A DNA stretch of 64,000 nt, taken from positions 186,001-250,000 of the forward strand of contig JAQPZY010001234.1 in the NCBI GenBank assembly GCA_029931535.1, given 5' to 3'. Of this stretch, positions 1 to 12,825 are shown one piece after another. The DNA is from Margaritifera margaritifera. Taxonomy: Eukaryota; Mollusca; Bivalvia; Unionida; Margaritiferidae. The position numbers were made by a program, and so were the translations under genes. The notes under the pieces were generated by a model, which was given only the letters and a program-made list of their open reading frames with translations, made no database searches and had not been told where the DNA came from. Position 1 is the first letter of the stretch. Every line of letters begins with the position of its first letter.

Positions 1-1245
1 AGCACAATCTATAAATATTTCACATTTTTAACAGTATATCCGACAATAAAAAGCAATATTTATTAATAATTTTGTTTTCTTTCTTTCTTTTTGTTCAGAA
101 ATATATCTGAAGTAATTACAGATTCAAAGCAATATTTTCACGGCGGTCAACTTTTTATCCCATTCATGGAACTTCCGATCAAAAAGAATGAAAATCTGAT
201 CCTCCTATATGAAAGAGAACTTAGTATAAAAATAAATTGGTACAATGCTAGCTTTTGATACCGTGTTGTCCAATATATGTTACATCTCTTTATCAGGTCT
301 GATTGCAATCAATAAAGTGATAGCGAATACACCACAGGGCCATGTTTATCTGAATGTATGGTGACTTAATTAACTCAAGTACGCAGCTACATGTAATTTA
401 ATTAGAAAATTCAATTACATCTCCACTGATAATGAGCCTCAAAGACACTCATGGGTCTAATAATATTCAAATCAACAGTGGTATCTATACAATTATCACC
501 ATTACTACTGCCATACCTGTCTTTATTCATATTTGTTGCGATTGTTCGACAACTAGACTCATCTTTTATTTGTGAATTATCTATAATCAGCGTAATTTGA
601 TTCATATTTCTTTAATCAAAAGTCTCTTGAAAGCCAACTCTGTGGAAAATAGACACAAAATAAACACAGACACCTAAGATAAATTATGATACCACGCGCA
701 GAGCAATAGCTTTTTCTCAAACTATTCTTTCTAACAGTGAATCCTTTGCAAACGTTTACAAACATCAGTGGAACTCCTTCTAAGTTTGAGAATGTTGATC
801 AAACTAGATCTACATTTTGTATGAAATCAAATAATGCCATATGAATACCAGCATCAAAATGAAGACAACACTGATATTGAACTTATCAAGGAGATTACAA
901 AATACAATAACAAACTGATGTGTACTTTTGATCAATGTTGCGGAGAGTAAACTCGACTCATATGTGATTCCATATAATTAATATTTAAATATTTTTACCT
1001 TTATGTGGATAAGCTCAATAATTTATAAAAGTCTTATTTAATGTAAAGTTATTTGTTAAAAGAATTTTGCGACTGATAAAAAGCTTACAAGTATATATGT
1101 AAATTAGATTCAACAGTATCAATCAGAATGAATAGAAGTATGAAATAGATGTATAGAAATTAAAGCTTATAATATATCACGTTCATTTGACATCAGCACA
1201 CCAGGGGATGCAAAGTGATAGCTTATTCACTGTGACCTTCGTTAT

Positions 1246-1246
<1 letters not shown>

Positions 1247-1314
<68 letters not shown>

Positions 1315-1318
1315 GAGA
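1247..1318. repeat. (AT)n microsatellite
   Basis: Nearly uninterrupted AT dinucleotides of about 70 bp with a single C interruption near 1299. Confidence 0.95.
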
Positions 1319-2022
1319 CATACGCTATGGAAAATACACGTTATGCTGGGCTTTTCGTTGCTTAGGGACTATTTGGGAAATACTTTGTATTCATTCTAGA
1401 CCGATAATCCCATTTTGTACTTTGTTTGAGAATGTTCAAGTAAACCATATAGCTACTTAATATTATGTGATAAAACCTGGAACTAAATTTACTCCCTGAT
1501 TTGACAGAAATATCAAACCAATAAGATTATGACCCACCATGACTGTACAGAAATATACCTGTATAGTATGTCTCTTACACTTTATAGTTTTAAAATAATT
1601 ACAATAATATATACATAAAGGTTCAAGGCAATACACAATATCAAACACATCATTTTACCTCATGAATGATTTTTGTTCTTTTTCTATTTTGTTTTAAAAA
1701 TTTTAGTAGTGTAACCTATTGCACTTTAATAAATAGAAAGTTTGGTTCCCTTCTTAACTACATATGATCTGTTGAGCAGAAAGTCAGGAAATCCTCACAT
1801 AGCTTGTGTCATTGCCATCTAATTGAAAGTCATGAAATCCTCACATTGCTTGTGTCATTGTCATATTGCTTGTATCATTGCCATCTAATTGATAAGTATT
1901 CTCAGTTTTCTTTCTTCTGGCCGGCTACTACTGGAACGTCACTGACAGGAATCAATTACAAATAATCAAAGCACTGTTAACTTGTAGCTTAGCTCTTTTG
2001 AATGATATGAACATAACACAAG

Positions 2023-2025
<3 letters not shown>

Positions 2026-2094
<69 letters not shown>
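2026..2094. repeat. (AT)n microsatellite
   Basis: About 68 bp of uninterrupted TA/AT dinucleotide repeat. Confidence 0.95.
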
Positions 2095-2099
<5 letters not shown>

Positions 2100-2484
2100 C
2101 ACACCATAACTCATTATATATACAGAAACAAATGTTTCGAAAACACTCGTTTGAAGCTAAGGGCTTAAGTCTCTGCAATGGTACTCATCCTGTATTACAA
2201 TTTTAAATAATTGTGAATCGGGTATACCTTCGTAAACCTCACTTATGCCTTCAAGAACGTACTTCAACAATTAATATAGTGATGACCCTGTTGATCAGAT
2301 GAGTATTTTTTTGACATGCCATCCTTATGCATGTACCGTAATCCACAACTGAATGAAAATAACTTTTCTTGCAGGCACTCGTAATTAATTATTTAAAGGT
2401 TTCATTTTCTAGGATGAATATGTGCTAAGTATCTTATACGGGCCGTTTCGGTTCATATTTCCCTTCACTTCAACAGAAGTTGTT

Positions 2485-2858
2485 TCAGACTGACTTTGAC
2501 TCGTTCCTGTCCTCAGTGGAAAACTGCACGGTCATAAAATTATTTATATTAGCTCTCGAATCACTGCGATTTTGATTGGATATCGGTTCACTGTCATTTC
2601 CAGAGGAAGTTGTTACTGATGTTTCACTGAATGTTCCAAATCTACCAGGAAGACTTCGACGCAACTTTGGGGAATAGATCTTTCTGGTCTTGTCTGATAT
2701 AGGTACACCGTTAGGCGAGCTGTTGTGTACATGTTGTCCATGCCACGCTACATAATTTCCAACGGAAGTGAAGGCCATGTTTTTCATTTGTCTGAGATTT
2801 GATCTCATGCAGCAGCAGCAACGCATAAACTCTCGTTTGAATTTAATGGTAAAAATTC
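2485..2858 (-). CDS. GnRH/AKH/corazonin-type GPCR, last exon (end of TM7 and cytoplasmic tail)
   Basis: Terminal exon of a rhodopsin-family neuropeptide receptor. On the minus strand a pyrimidine-rich acceptor (ending TTCCAG) precedes GAATTTTTACC. With the G left over from the previous exon this completes the glycine of NPIVYG and continues GIFTIKFKREFMRCCCCM, the helix-8 segment and a run of four cysteines that are likely palmitoylated. About 105 residues of Ser/Thr- and Asn-rich cytoplasmic tail follow, to a TGA at 2485-2487. Such tails normally carry GPCR-kinase and arrestin sites. The splice phase (1 nt before, 2 nt here) matches the TM7 exon at 4453-4541. Family membership follows from the combined TM5-TM7 sequence. 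Which ligand (GnRH, AKH or corazonin) cannot be decided here. Confidence 0.85.
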
Positions 2859-4452
2859 CTGGAATGAAAACAAAATACTCGTCAAATCTTAAGTCTGTCA
2901 ACTAACTACTTGTCCATTTTGGATTGGAACCATTTCTAGAGTTTATTATTGATTTGGTAATCTGTAGTTTGACCCAAACTCCCCATTTCCTTGACTCACG
3001 CCGAAATGCAGTTGTAAACATGCCTGAAATAAAAATAATTACCACTGTTTTGAAAATTCAAAGTATTTCTTTTACCACAGGCCTGCAATCTCTAACAAAT
3101 ACTTTCAAATTATTTGAATGCGGTTTTTATTGCCTGCAGAGGAAAAACTACCTGAGATCGACAGCATTCATGATGCATAGCGTCCACATTTTCTAGTGTC
3201 ATTCTAAAAGATATAGACTCTAAGTTTAAGCACGAAAGAACACTCCTGTATTTATATTACTTCTTGGTGGAATAACTGACTTTAAAACCTCACTGTTTCT
3301 TCATTTTATATGTTTTAGATATACGTTTGGATGTACTTCCTCGTGATTTGTAATTAGGTAATTAAATAAATTTATGTTTATATCTTACACATGCCTCTTT
3401 TCCGTATATATGATTTTATATAATAATAAAAGCACATGTTACAGATTTTACATTATAATACTGTTACTTCAAAATGGGTCATAATAATACATTTTTTTCG
3501 CTAGACTCAATGAGTTATGAGCAAAAGATATTCAAAATATTTTATCGCAAGGAAATCCCCAGATTTATAATATTTTAAATCGATATAGAGTCCTAACGAA
3601 CAAACAAGTATGATGCTTCACATAAATAAGAAAATGATAAATGTCGATAATTTCGTTCTCCTCTCAAAAAGTACTCTTCTCTGATCCACTTAAAACGGAA
3701 AAAGTTTCATAGCAGAATTCATATTACAAATTGCTCAGTCAAAGAACAATGAATCACGAAATGTGTCTTTAATGCCAATGAAACTCACAGAAGGATACGG
3801 GCAATATCCTTATTCGTCACATGACGTTTTATATAACTTGACACTTTATGACGTCTCAGTTCTGAATTAGTCTAAGAGCGTACGAATCTAATTAATGTAA
3901 CATTATTGAACATTTGTGTATTGTTTGGTTTCATGGCAGGAGAGTACTTTTTGTCAAAGTTATAATGTATTAGTACAATATTACTAATCATTTGAAGGCA
4001 CACAATATGCCATTTCTTTCACTGCGAGCTTATATTTTAAGATACACGCTTAATTTTTAAAATTATAGCGACTCATTAGCTTACTGATTTATCTATCTAT
4101 CCGTCTGTCTGTGTTTGTCGCAACAAATTTACCAAGCGTAGAACCATCCTTTATCTCACTCAACCTTTTGCTTAAGATTGTGGTGTAAAAGCTTTAAATG
4201 TAAACCCATGCTGCGCCGTTCTATGTTTATTGACAATTTGTAAGAATTTAGATATACTGGATTTAATCAAGGAAGGAGCAAAACAGTGAATGGTCATTTC
4301 CTTACCACATACGTTTTGATTCAATTAGGTGCTCCATAATGTCGAACATAAAAATACTCCCTCCCACTTTTAATTCTCCTGTCTCCATTCAAGGCATTCG
4401 AAAATACAAAATTTAGTCCAGGAGGGTGCAAAATGATTGTTATACATCTTAC
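2859..4452 (-). other. receptor intron (1.6 kb)
   Basis: Bounded by a GTAAG donor next to 4453 and a CAG acceptor next to 2858 on the minus strand. I see no coding sequence in it; the ORF at 2924-3196 on the plus strand has no recognisable composition or motif. Confidence 0.7.
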
Positions 4453-4541
4453 CATATACAATGGGATTCATGCATGAGTTGGATACAGCGAACATGAAGA
4501 GACCTTTCTGTACTCTGCCATCCAGGTTCTTGGCGGTTTCT
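4453..4541 (-). CDS. GnRH/AKH/corazonin-type GPCR, TM7 exon
   Basis: An 89-bp exon between a polypyrimidine acceptor (TTTTTTTACAG) and a GTAAG donor on the minus strand. It encodes [16 protein letters not shown] and then [14 protein letters not shown], containing the class-A TM7 NPxxY motif as NPIVY. The first base completes the arginine codon begun at the end of the TM6 exon, so the join gives [14 protein letters not shown], the extracellular loop 3 and TM7 arrangement characteristic of the GnRH/AKH/corazonin receptor superfamily. Phases on both sides agree with the neighbouring exons. Confidence 0.88.
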
Positions 4542-5699
4542 CTGTAAAAAAACAACAAGTACAAACGAGTAGAGTTGAAGAGGTTCGCAAAACTTAATTA
4601 ATATTGGTACTAGATATTAGTGGATACAATATCATAAATTTGTTTTTAAAAAATATATTGTTTAAAATACTTCAAGTAATCTGAGAATTTTTCACAAATA
4701 TAAAATCAGTCTTTGAAGACAGATTACTAACTAAATATATATAAATTGTTTCTTCAGTGAATATTACACCTATTTTAAAAAATAAACTGCAGGGCAAGTT
4801 GCCAGAGCATGCTATCTTTAGTGGCATTCAAGCAGAGACAGCAATTACATTCAACATCTTATGTTCTGCTAATTCAGACATTTTTCTGTTTTTGTCTTCT
4901 ATTTTTGTTGAATAAATATTTGGCATCCATTATCATCACAATGTATATCATGATAATTCGACTATTACCCAATATGAGTCTACTACAAGTATAGTATCGC
5001 ATAGCACGTGTGATACTTGCTGGCAATGCAATCATGATCTTTGACACATATTGCGTCTTCACCAGTTCCTGCAAGGGAATAGTTGTCGCACGATCGACAC
5101 TTATTATTGATTCCATGGAGAATTTTCAATGCTGTCAGAAAAAGAATATTCCTTATATTTAAATATTTCTTTTTACCTGATGCCAATAAATATACTGCAT
5201 AGAATCAACAATGATCGTGGTTCCATGCGACAATTGCTACAGACCTTTTAACAGGATTAATCATTATCATTGTACGACAAAGCTCTTTATATGAACTTGT
5301 TAATCTGCAGAAGATGGATAAAGAAAGCACGAGGCCACTAGTGGAAAGACAAACAAAAAAATAAAATAAATATGATTGACTGATTAACTCAAATGTCAAC
5401 TCTGTTATTAGTCATCAACTCATTGCTGAAAAAGTTTCCTTACTACTGCACAAATGAACACAAAAAAAAAAAACCAATGACAACTTCCTCAACTACTGGA
5501 TTTTTCATAAGGTGGTCGAGATCCGACCGATACCTTACTACTACAGTACAGCTGAAACACCCCATACTATATTGATATTGAAATCGTACTACTGCATTAA
5601 ATGGAGATGATAAAATGCTAGACTTTGTGGCACTACAAAATTATAAAAGTGATTGAAAGTACAAATACTCGATACAAACGATACAGAGAATGTTCATTT

Positions 5700-5945
5700 A
5701 TTAGTCAACTTGACGTTGGGTAGACCAAAAGCGTATTTTGACATCCTGGAAGAATGTGATGATTATATATGTATGTGTATATATGGTAGAACCATACAAT
5801 ACAGATGTTTCCACCAGCATACTAAAACAAAAAATACACACAAAATCTAAACAGATAGAGAAATACATTCGAAACAGGATAGAAAGAATGATAACCAAAA
5901 ATAGAGATATACAATACTTATGTGAACTAACCAAAACAAACGAGT
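5700..5945 (+). repeat. degraded interspersed repeat, plus-strand copy of an inverted pair
   Basis: Translation gives fragments such as GRTIQYRCFHQHTKTKNTH that recur, diverged, in the opposite orientation at 7665-7870. Similarity continues downstream (AAAAATAGAGA, CAATACTTATGT, AACAAACGAGT are shared). The two arms are about 1.8 kb apart. The family is not recognised; the coding-like similarity suggests a transposon ORF remnant. Confidence 0.6.
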
Positions 5946-7664
5946 AAGCTGCGTACTGAGATCAGAGGTATCATAGTCTACGACCTAACTGATTGATTTA
6001 AGCGAATGACTGATTGATTAATTAAAATTCTAGCTATCCCGATAAACCTATACAGTATGTATACCTCTCTCTCTCTCTCTCTCAGTACACGAGACATTGG
6101 CCAGATACTTTCTAGAACGTTCCATGGAAAAGCAATAAGACTGGGAAGATATACAAAACAGAGGTGTGGGGCTATTCATATATAGACAAACAGAGGTGTG
6201 GGGCTATTCATATATAGACAAACAACATTTGTAACGGAACAGACATCGGTATTTGATTAAATTACTTCAGCTGCTGGGAGATATTGAAACAGAGACGGAC
6301 AAATAGACAGTTTCTTTTCTAAAACAACCTTCATTGATACCTGCAAAATTAAATCAACACAGATTTATACATAGTGCAAAGGCAGGAAGAGAAAACCAGT
6401 CTAAATATAACTAGAAACTACGCTAATAGTCACTAACTGAACTCACTCAAATAAATGGTATAATCGTTGGATTTTCTAACAAAATGTTGATAAATCGAGA
6501 CTCACGTTCTCCAAAATATATTACATATATAATTGAATACCACCTGAGAACCTAAAGCTTGTTGCATAAAAACCAGATTAAAAACACTACACGCTATGTT
6601 TCAAAGCAAAACAGTAAAAATAAAAATATAAGTTGCTAAGAAAGCGCTTTGAAGGAATTTATTTGATACTAGCCAGGAGTGGGTCTTGTGCAAAGTTCAT
6701 ACACTAGGAGCCTCGTGCCACAGTGGTAAACAAATAAAGAAACGAATAAACAACAGGTGAAATGAGCTGAAGTGTGTATGAATGAAGCAACCCAGGTCAG
6801 ACAGAGAGGTCACATGTATGATTTGAATAAAGTTCCGCGTGAAACCAGCAAAATAAAAGTTACGAATCGAGGACATTGTATTATCGTGTAGGAAAAGGTT
6901 CTGCAAAAAGGAAATTTTGTTTCCCTACTATGTACTACTCCGAGGTGCAGAGGCTTTAGGCACTGAGGTAGGTATTTTCCTGGAATTTTAGGTAAGTTAA
7001 AATCTATATTTTCTCACATGCTGTTTTCAATCCTATTGATCTCATTTGACAGGTTATCACCTAAATTGATAATAATTGTCTCATACCGGGAAGAGTTGAT
7101 AGAGACACAGTAGAAAAGCTAACATACAAGAGTTTACTGTGGCATGTCCTTTGGCATGATTTGCATGCATTTTAATTACTCTGTTTGATAGGTTACTGAA
7201 ATTAATGTACATCATCTACAAGAATGTGAAGACAATTGCAACTGTGTCAGCTGGCATCATAACAACATAACACAATCAGAATTGTAAAATAATTGAATTC
7301 ATACATCGAATGAACGCAACAGGAGTCACAGGACATTACAAACCTTTGGCAAGACATTAAAATATTTGAACATTGCAACAAAGGATACACAAACAAATGG
7401 GCATTGAAAAGCACGAAGCTATATGTGCTTGTGCAAACCAAGCGTGCAAAGTCTACTATATATGTGGACTGTAATCTTTGTGACTAGGTTTCACAGTAGG
7501 TTTATCTGAATTTTCATTTCATGTTTTATGTCTTCACTGTGCTTGTAAATGCACTTTATACAGCTGATTTTGGATATGTCTCCAGCTTGTAGATGATGTA
7601 GGCGATACACCAGCTCTTCTGTTTGGTCTGATTTTAAATTCTTTTCCATTTGTTCTAAATACAC

Positions 7665-7870
7665 GGCTCACTCGTTTGTTTGGTCGGTTTACATAAGTAT
7701 TGCATTTCTCTCTATTTTTGTCTAACAGTGTTTCTATCCTGTTATTGAGTGTAACTTTATTCTCCTTGTAAAAGCGTGTGTGTATTTTTTTTTAGTATGC
7801 TGGTTGAAACATCTGTATTGTATAGTCCCACCACATATATCCATACATGTGTAATGATCAAATTCTTTCA
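7665..7870 (-). repeat. degraded interspersed repeat, minus-strand copy of an inverted pair
   Basis: Reverse complement matches 5700-5945 over most of its length, including the coding-like stretch GGTIQYRCFNQHTKKKYTHA. Read on the minus strand, the frame after this region continues into a basic stretch ending in NKRVSRVF-type sequence, so a decayed mobile-element protein is plausible. Confidence 0.6.
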
Positions 7871-8936
7871 GTGTGTCAAAACACTCTTTTAATCTCTCCC
7901 CCCCCCCCCCCATTGCATTCTTGGTATCGGTTATTTCTACGTCCCATCTCGTTTGGTGCTTTTCAATTACCACAATTTTAGCAGTTTGTCATCTGTATTT
8001 AATGCAGTATTAATATCTCAGTATTACGATAGAATGGGATGTAGCAGGAGGATGTTATTAGTGCGATACCGGTTGCATCTGAACCACCTTTTGAAAAACT
8101 CATAATTGAGGAAGTGGCCTCGCACTCAGTGGTGTTATTTGTGTTGTTTTGTTCATTAGTAAGCAAAGTGGTCCAGCATTGTGTAGATAGCTAATGGGAG
8201 AGCTGGAATTTGAATTAAACAGTGAATAGTATTTCTTTTATGTGTGGGCGAAAGCGTACACCAAAAAGGTTCTCACTATTTTAAATCAAACTTTTGGACC
8301 CGTGCTCTCATTTGCCATCGACGTTCATGATATCCTCCGTCTTTTCTTCCATTTATTCTGTACGTTGGCCTGTCCCTTATCACATCTTTTCCTGAACCGC
8401 TGGGTGGAAATTCACGAAACTTTGGAGTGACCTAACTTTAGACATTATATATGCAACCATGACAGGAAAACGGATCATGTATGCAACTGATTTTCATCAT
8501 AACCACTGTCTTGGGTTGGTAGTGAGTACAAGGGATATGAAGGGTACCAGGAGATTGGAATGTGCAGTAAAAATGCGTGGGGATTTGCGTTGGCAAGCCT
8601 TCGTCGTTACTCTACTTTTTATTATATATGGCTTCGCTTGATATTGAATTCTCTCCCACTGATTTCTGTCCCTTTTCTTGTGATAGGTAGTTAATGTAAT
8701 TACAATGATCTGAGATTTTAGACGCAGTAAATCAAGGATACTGATAAGTTTTCTGTACAAAATATCAGTGTCATTACTTGCTACAAATAAGTAAGAGAAA
8801 GCTTTCATTTAAATAAAGTGACTATATGCTTAATTTGTATAGTTCGTTACATAATTTTTCTTTTTCTTTCTGTTTGATTAAAAACTCCGTTGAGGATAAG
8901 GCTATAATCTTCGAAAAGCGGAACATCTGGGACAAA

Positions 8937-8937
<1 letters not shown>

Positions 8938-9007
<70 letters not shown>
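8938..9007. repeat. (GA)n microsatellite
   Basis: About 68 bp of GA dinucleotides. Confidence 0.95.
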
Positions 9008-9009
<2 letters not shown>

Positions 9010-9994
9010 TAGAACTACGTATTAATGTAGATGATCATTAAAGAAAAATAAAAGTCAATGCATTTTTAAAATATAATCTTCATTAAAGACACGTTAGTCT
9101 TTACAAGGGAATATGATCATTTATTTTGTAATAAAGACAATCGCTAAATCTTCACCGTTTCCTTCGATAGGTCGTCGAGGTTATTATCAGAGTCCTCCAG
9201 GATATTGTAAGAGTATAATACAAATCTGAGAGCAAATTTTTGGTACATTCAAACATAATTTAAATTTTTATAACGGTATATTTCTGCTATAGTTTATATT
9301 TTGTATTATAGCTCCAAATTACAACCGTTTCATTTTTATTTTTTTTCTCATGCGTTTAAAAAAGGGGGAATTTAATTTCGACCTCAAGCAGGCTCCTGCT
9401 TCATTATTTTTAGATGACGATATATTGCTTGGAATGTTGAATCGTGATAATTATTCATTGCTAAAGAGAAGAACATGTTCATAGGTTCAAATTCTTAATT
9501 TTCCCTGTTTGAGAGATTTTCCGGAATTTTGATATATCGAAAGGTTTATATTCCTGTAAATTGTCTTTATATGGGAAATGAGACACAAGACTCCCATTTC
9601 GCTGAATGCATCATGTCCTTTTAAGACATCATTGTTTCAATTTTTGAAGCAAAAATGGCGCTGCTGAACAATTATATGGCCTAGAATATTTTGCCGTTGT
9701 ATTGTCGATTAAAGGTCCTAAAAGTAATTTGTTTGACATGACAGTGCGGAAAAGTTAAACGAATTGTTAGAAAACTTTAGATTAGTTTGGGCGAAATAAA
9801 TTAATATCGACGCTAACGTCCTTCATTGTGAAGCAGTTCATGATGAAAAAAATTGAGAATGGTTAGTTTATGACAGTCTCTAAGGGTTTTCATGTTAGGA
9901 GTGACTAATTACTTTGAAATGGGATTTTCCTTATGTGCTATTTAAAAAGATTGAAATTATTGGAGCAAGAGAGAGAGAAGTAACAGAATCATTG

Positions 9995-10118
9995 GTCACC
10001 AGGTGGACTTGAATGACACACGCAAAATGTATTCATTGGTCACCAGGTGGACTCGAATGACACACGCAAAATATAATCATTGGTCACCAGGTGGACTCGA
10101 ATGACACCCGCAAAAATA
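9995..10118. repeat. tandem repeat, about 43 bp x 3
   Basis: Three near-identical copies containing CATTGGTCACCAGGTGGACT followed by CGAATGACACACGCAAAAT. Confidence 0.85.
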
Positions 10119-11068
10119 TATTACAATCACCACTTTCAGCTGGTTTAATTCACGATTCGGTACAAACGCATTCCTGGGGCATTGCCTCGGTCGTCGTCAT
10201 TATCAGCTAGTGAATAAGTATTACTATCAGTACATATACCACTATCAATAGGATATAGAATTATGTTCTTTGATTAAGATTCCAAATTAGTCTTTTAATC
10301 AAGTCGAACTTTGGAATAAGTGTGATTTGAATAGTTTGACAAATCTTCAGCACTGGTCTTGAGCACCTTAGAAAATGTTATTTCAATTGAGTAAGGAATT
10401 AAACCAACATTCCACACTAATATCGTATTTTGATTCTTAAACAGAGCAAATATTTTACAAACATATGACAGTCACGTGCTCTGGCTTGCATCTCGATACA
10501 TCAACCGTAAAACAAATTGTATGTATATTAAGCATTCAAAAGCTTAGTTGTACCTGCATAATAGATACATGTATAACACCTATTTATCAAGGACAGGTGT
10601 ATTCTTATTAATAAGCATAAATACATTACAGTAAGGCTATTACATGTCCTCAGATAGGCTTCTTTTCGAAGATCATTTAATTTACATACATATTTCATTG
10701 TACATTTAGTGGAAGTGACGAATTACCCAGTCAGACCATCTCTTAAAATTAGAAGCTTAACGGCTTCTTGACTTAATTTTATGTTGGTTTAATGGCAGTT
10801 GAACAATATAAACAGAAGAAGTTAAATTTCCCAAACATCGATTATAAGATTTTTTCCGGCAGTCACCTGAAATCCTACAGGATAAATAACTGATCACGTA
10901 TTACTCCCATCACAGAGTTACAAAGATCAGTACTATTATCATGCGAATGCATATACGTGTGTGTGTGTGTGTGTGTGTGTTTACGAAGAAGGGTAATCTT
11001 GCTTTAGGTAGTAAAGTAGGAAATTTTTTTTATTTTCCCCGGCACCGTTTTCCAACTTTTGTGTCATT

Positions 11069-11071
11069 ATA

Positions 11072-11165
<94 letters not shown>
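11069..11165. repeat. (AT)n microsatellite
   Basis: Almost 100 bp of alternating AT. Open frames through it on both strands are spurious. Confidence 0.95.
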
Positions 11166-11166
<1 letters not shown>

Positions 11167-11592
11167 TTGCTCGGAATGGAAACATATTGGTTTTTCTTCT
11201 GTCAACCTGAAATATGTATAATTTAGTGAATATCCCTGTCACTCTTGTGTTTTGTGGATTACGGAACGCTAATATTGGTTTTGCTGTCCCAAATTGCGTT
11301 GTGTGGATTAAGGGTTGATAATATTGGTTTTGCTTTCACAACTTGAATTTTGTGTTTACGCCTTAACAGAAAAAATGAAATTGATGTTTACAATTGTAAA
11401 AATACCCATATAAACCAAACATTCTGAAATAAGACCCTTTATTCAGATTTTAACAGTGTTAGAAATGTTGAAAATATATTTATGTTATGCATGAATCCGA
11501 ATTGAGCACTCTTAAATGTAGCCCCTGAAAGCGTGTTCCAGATTTTGCTGCCGCAGATTATGACGTTATTACAATTAGGGACGTGTGATGTT

Positions 11593-11825
11593 CACATACC
11601 AGTATCGTACACCCGCTTATAAGTTGAGTCATACTGCAAACTGCACAGACCCAGACCTTCCGTCGCATACTGCGCCGGCAGATCTAGGTCTATGCAGTTT
11701 TTTTTAGGACTAATCAGTAGAAGAAACAACATAGACTTTGATCTAGTGGTGCATTATGCGATGGCAGATCAGGGTCTATGTTTTTGTTAGTTGGACTAGA
11801 CTTGCACGCGAGTACAGACGGTATG
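11593..11825. mobile_element. double-hairpin foldback (MITE-like) element, copy 1
   Basis: Two adjacent long hairpins. The first (about 11638-11700) has arms with CTGCACAGACCCAGA... and ...GATCTAGGTCTATGCAG around a centre CGTCGCATACTGCGCCGG. The second (about 11724-11785) has arms ACATAGACTTTGATCT... and ...AGATCAGGGTCTATGT around GCATTATGCG. An outer inverted repeat containing CGCGAGTAC lies at the right end, with a degraded match at the left. A better preserved copy is at 62330-62543. It has no coding capacity. The family is not recognised. Confidence 0.75.
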
Positions 11826-12761
11826 TGTTAAAATGTTAGGTGTAAAATCAGAGAACTTTATGTTAGAATATTTTGAGTGCATCCTCAGATTATAACGCTT
11901 TCTTGACCTAAATATTATCAAAAACCATACTTCAAACATATGATTTGTTAATTGGCTGCAAAGGTGATGGATTCCCCGGTTGCAAGAACACACAAAGTTG
12001 GACGGATGGTCATCAAACAGAAATATTGTTGGGGGTTTAATTTTTTATTTTATTTATTAACTGTATAGCATCCATAAACATACTGGGCTTAAAGTACACT
12101 TCGTGTTATGTGTTGTTTTACCCTTGGAAAATGATATATATTCACACTGGTATATGCATCACAGTGGTACAGCACGAAAATTTCCAACAAACAGGTTAGT
12201 AATACTATATAGATACTAAATACAGAGTGCCACCAATACTGTAACCCTATATTAAGCTCAGATCGGGTCTTCTCAAAACTTTGTACCTAGACTAGAGTAT
12301 ATACTCAAAGTAGACAATTTGTATTGTCGTCAATATCATATTAATTGAGTTCTTTTTGCCCAAAATAAATACGTACGTATTTAACAGGACCCTTTATGCA
12401 TGTGAGTGCAAGTTCATTATATTTTTAATGTAAATTTGTATGTGAATTATCTATGAAGATATATTCAGACTAATTGAATAGGCACAGATCTACATATATT
12501 TCTTCAAACTGCACAAATATTCAAGTTAGTCGCCAATTTAGTATACACGTGTTAAGAGGAAGATTCAAATGTTCTGCATTGTGTGGGAACAAGCGCAAGT
12601 GTTGGCCAGTTTTTGCTGTCTGTCTTTGGCATGTTGGACCTACCTGTAACTTAACTTTGAAACAATTACGAACTTCATACACCAAGCTAAGAAATGAACG
12701 AATACTAAATGAATAAGCAGCTGACTGAAGGAAGAAGCACTAATTCGTTTTACCAACTCAC

Positions 12762-12825
12762 CTGTCAAACCACCACCATGCGGACAGGACAAAGTAAGGA
12801 GTCCAGCAGAGAGCGAACACACTCA
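12762..12825 (-). CDS. GnRH/AKH/corazonin-type GPCR, TM6 exon
   Basis: A 64-bp exon with acceptor TACTTTCAG and donor GTGAGT on the minus strand. It encodes VSVFALCWTPYFVLSAWWWF, the TM6 CWxP motif and the aromatic extracellular end typical of GnRH/AKH/corazonin receptors. Two bases at the start complete the valine codon begun in the 14202-14315 exon, and two bases (AG) are left for the arginine completed in the TM7 exon. Confidence 0.88.

Larger units (their letters stand above)
1..2484. other. AT-rich non-coding flank 3' of the receptor gene
   Basis: No ORF here looks like a gene. The stretch lies downstream of the stop codon of the minus-strand receptor gene and probably holds its 3' UTR and intergenic DNA. 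It contains two long (AT)n microsatellites (about 1247-1318 and 2026-2094) and a short imperfect duplication near 1785-1890. Open frames across the AT runs are artefacts of the dinucleotide repeat. Confidence 0.6.
4542..12761 (-). other. large receptor intron (8.2 kb) rich in repeats
   Basis: Lies between the TM6 and TM7 exons. It holds an inverted pair of a degraded repeat (about 5700-5945 and 7665-7870), a (GA)n run (8938-9007), a short tandem repeat (9995-10118), a (GT)n run (about 10958-10980), a very long (AT)n run (about 11069-11165) and one copy of a double-hairpin foldback element (about 11593-11825). I see no convincing gene on either strand. Confidence 0.65.

Noticed and set aside
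1187..1399. Poly-Ile/Tyr ORFs across AT runs (also 10941-11242, 57008-57368)
   Set aside because: Translation of AT dinucleotide repeats.
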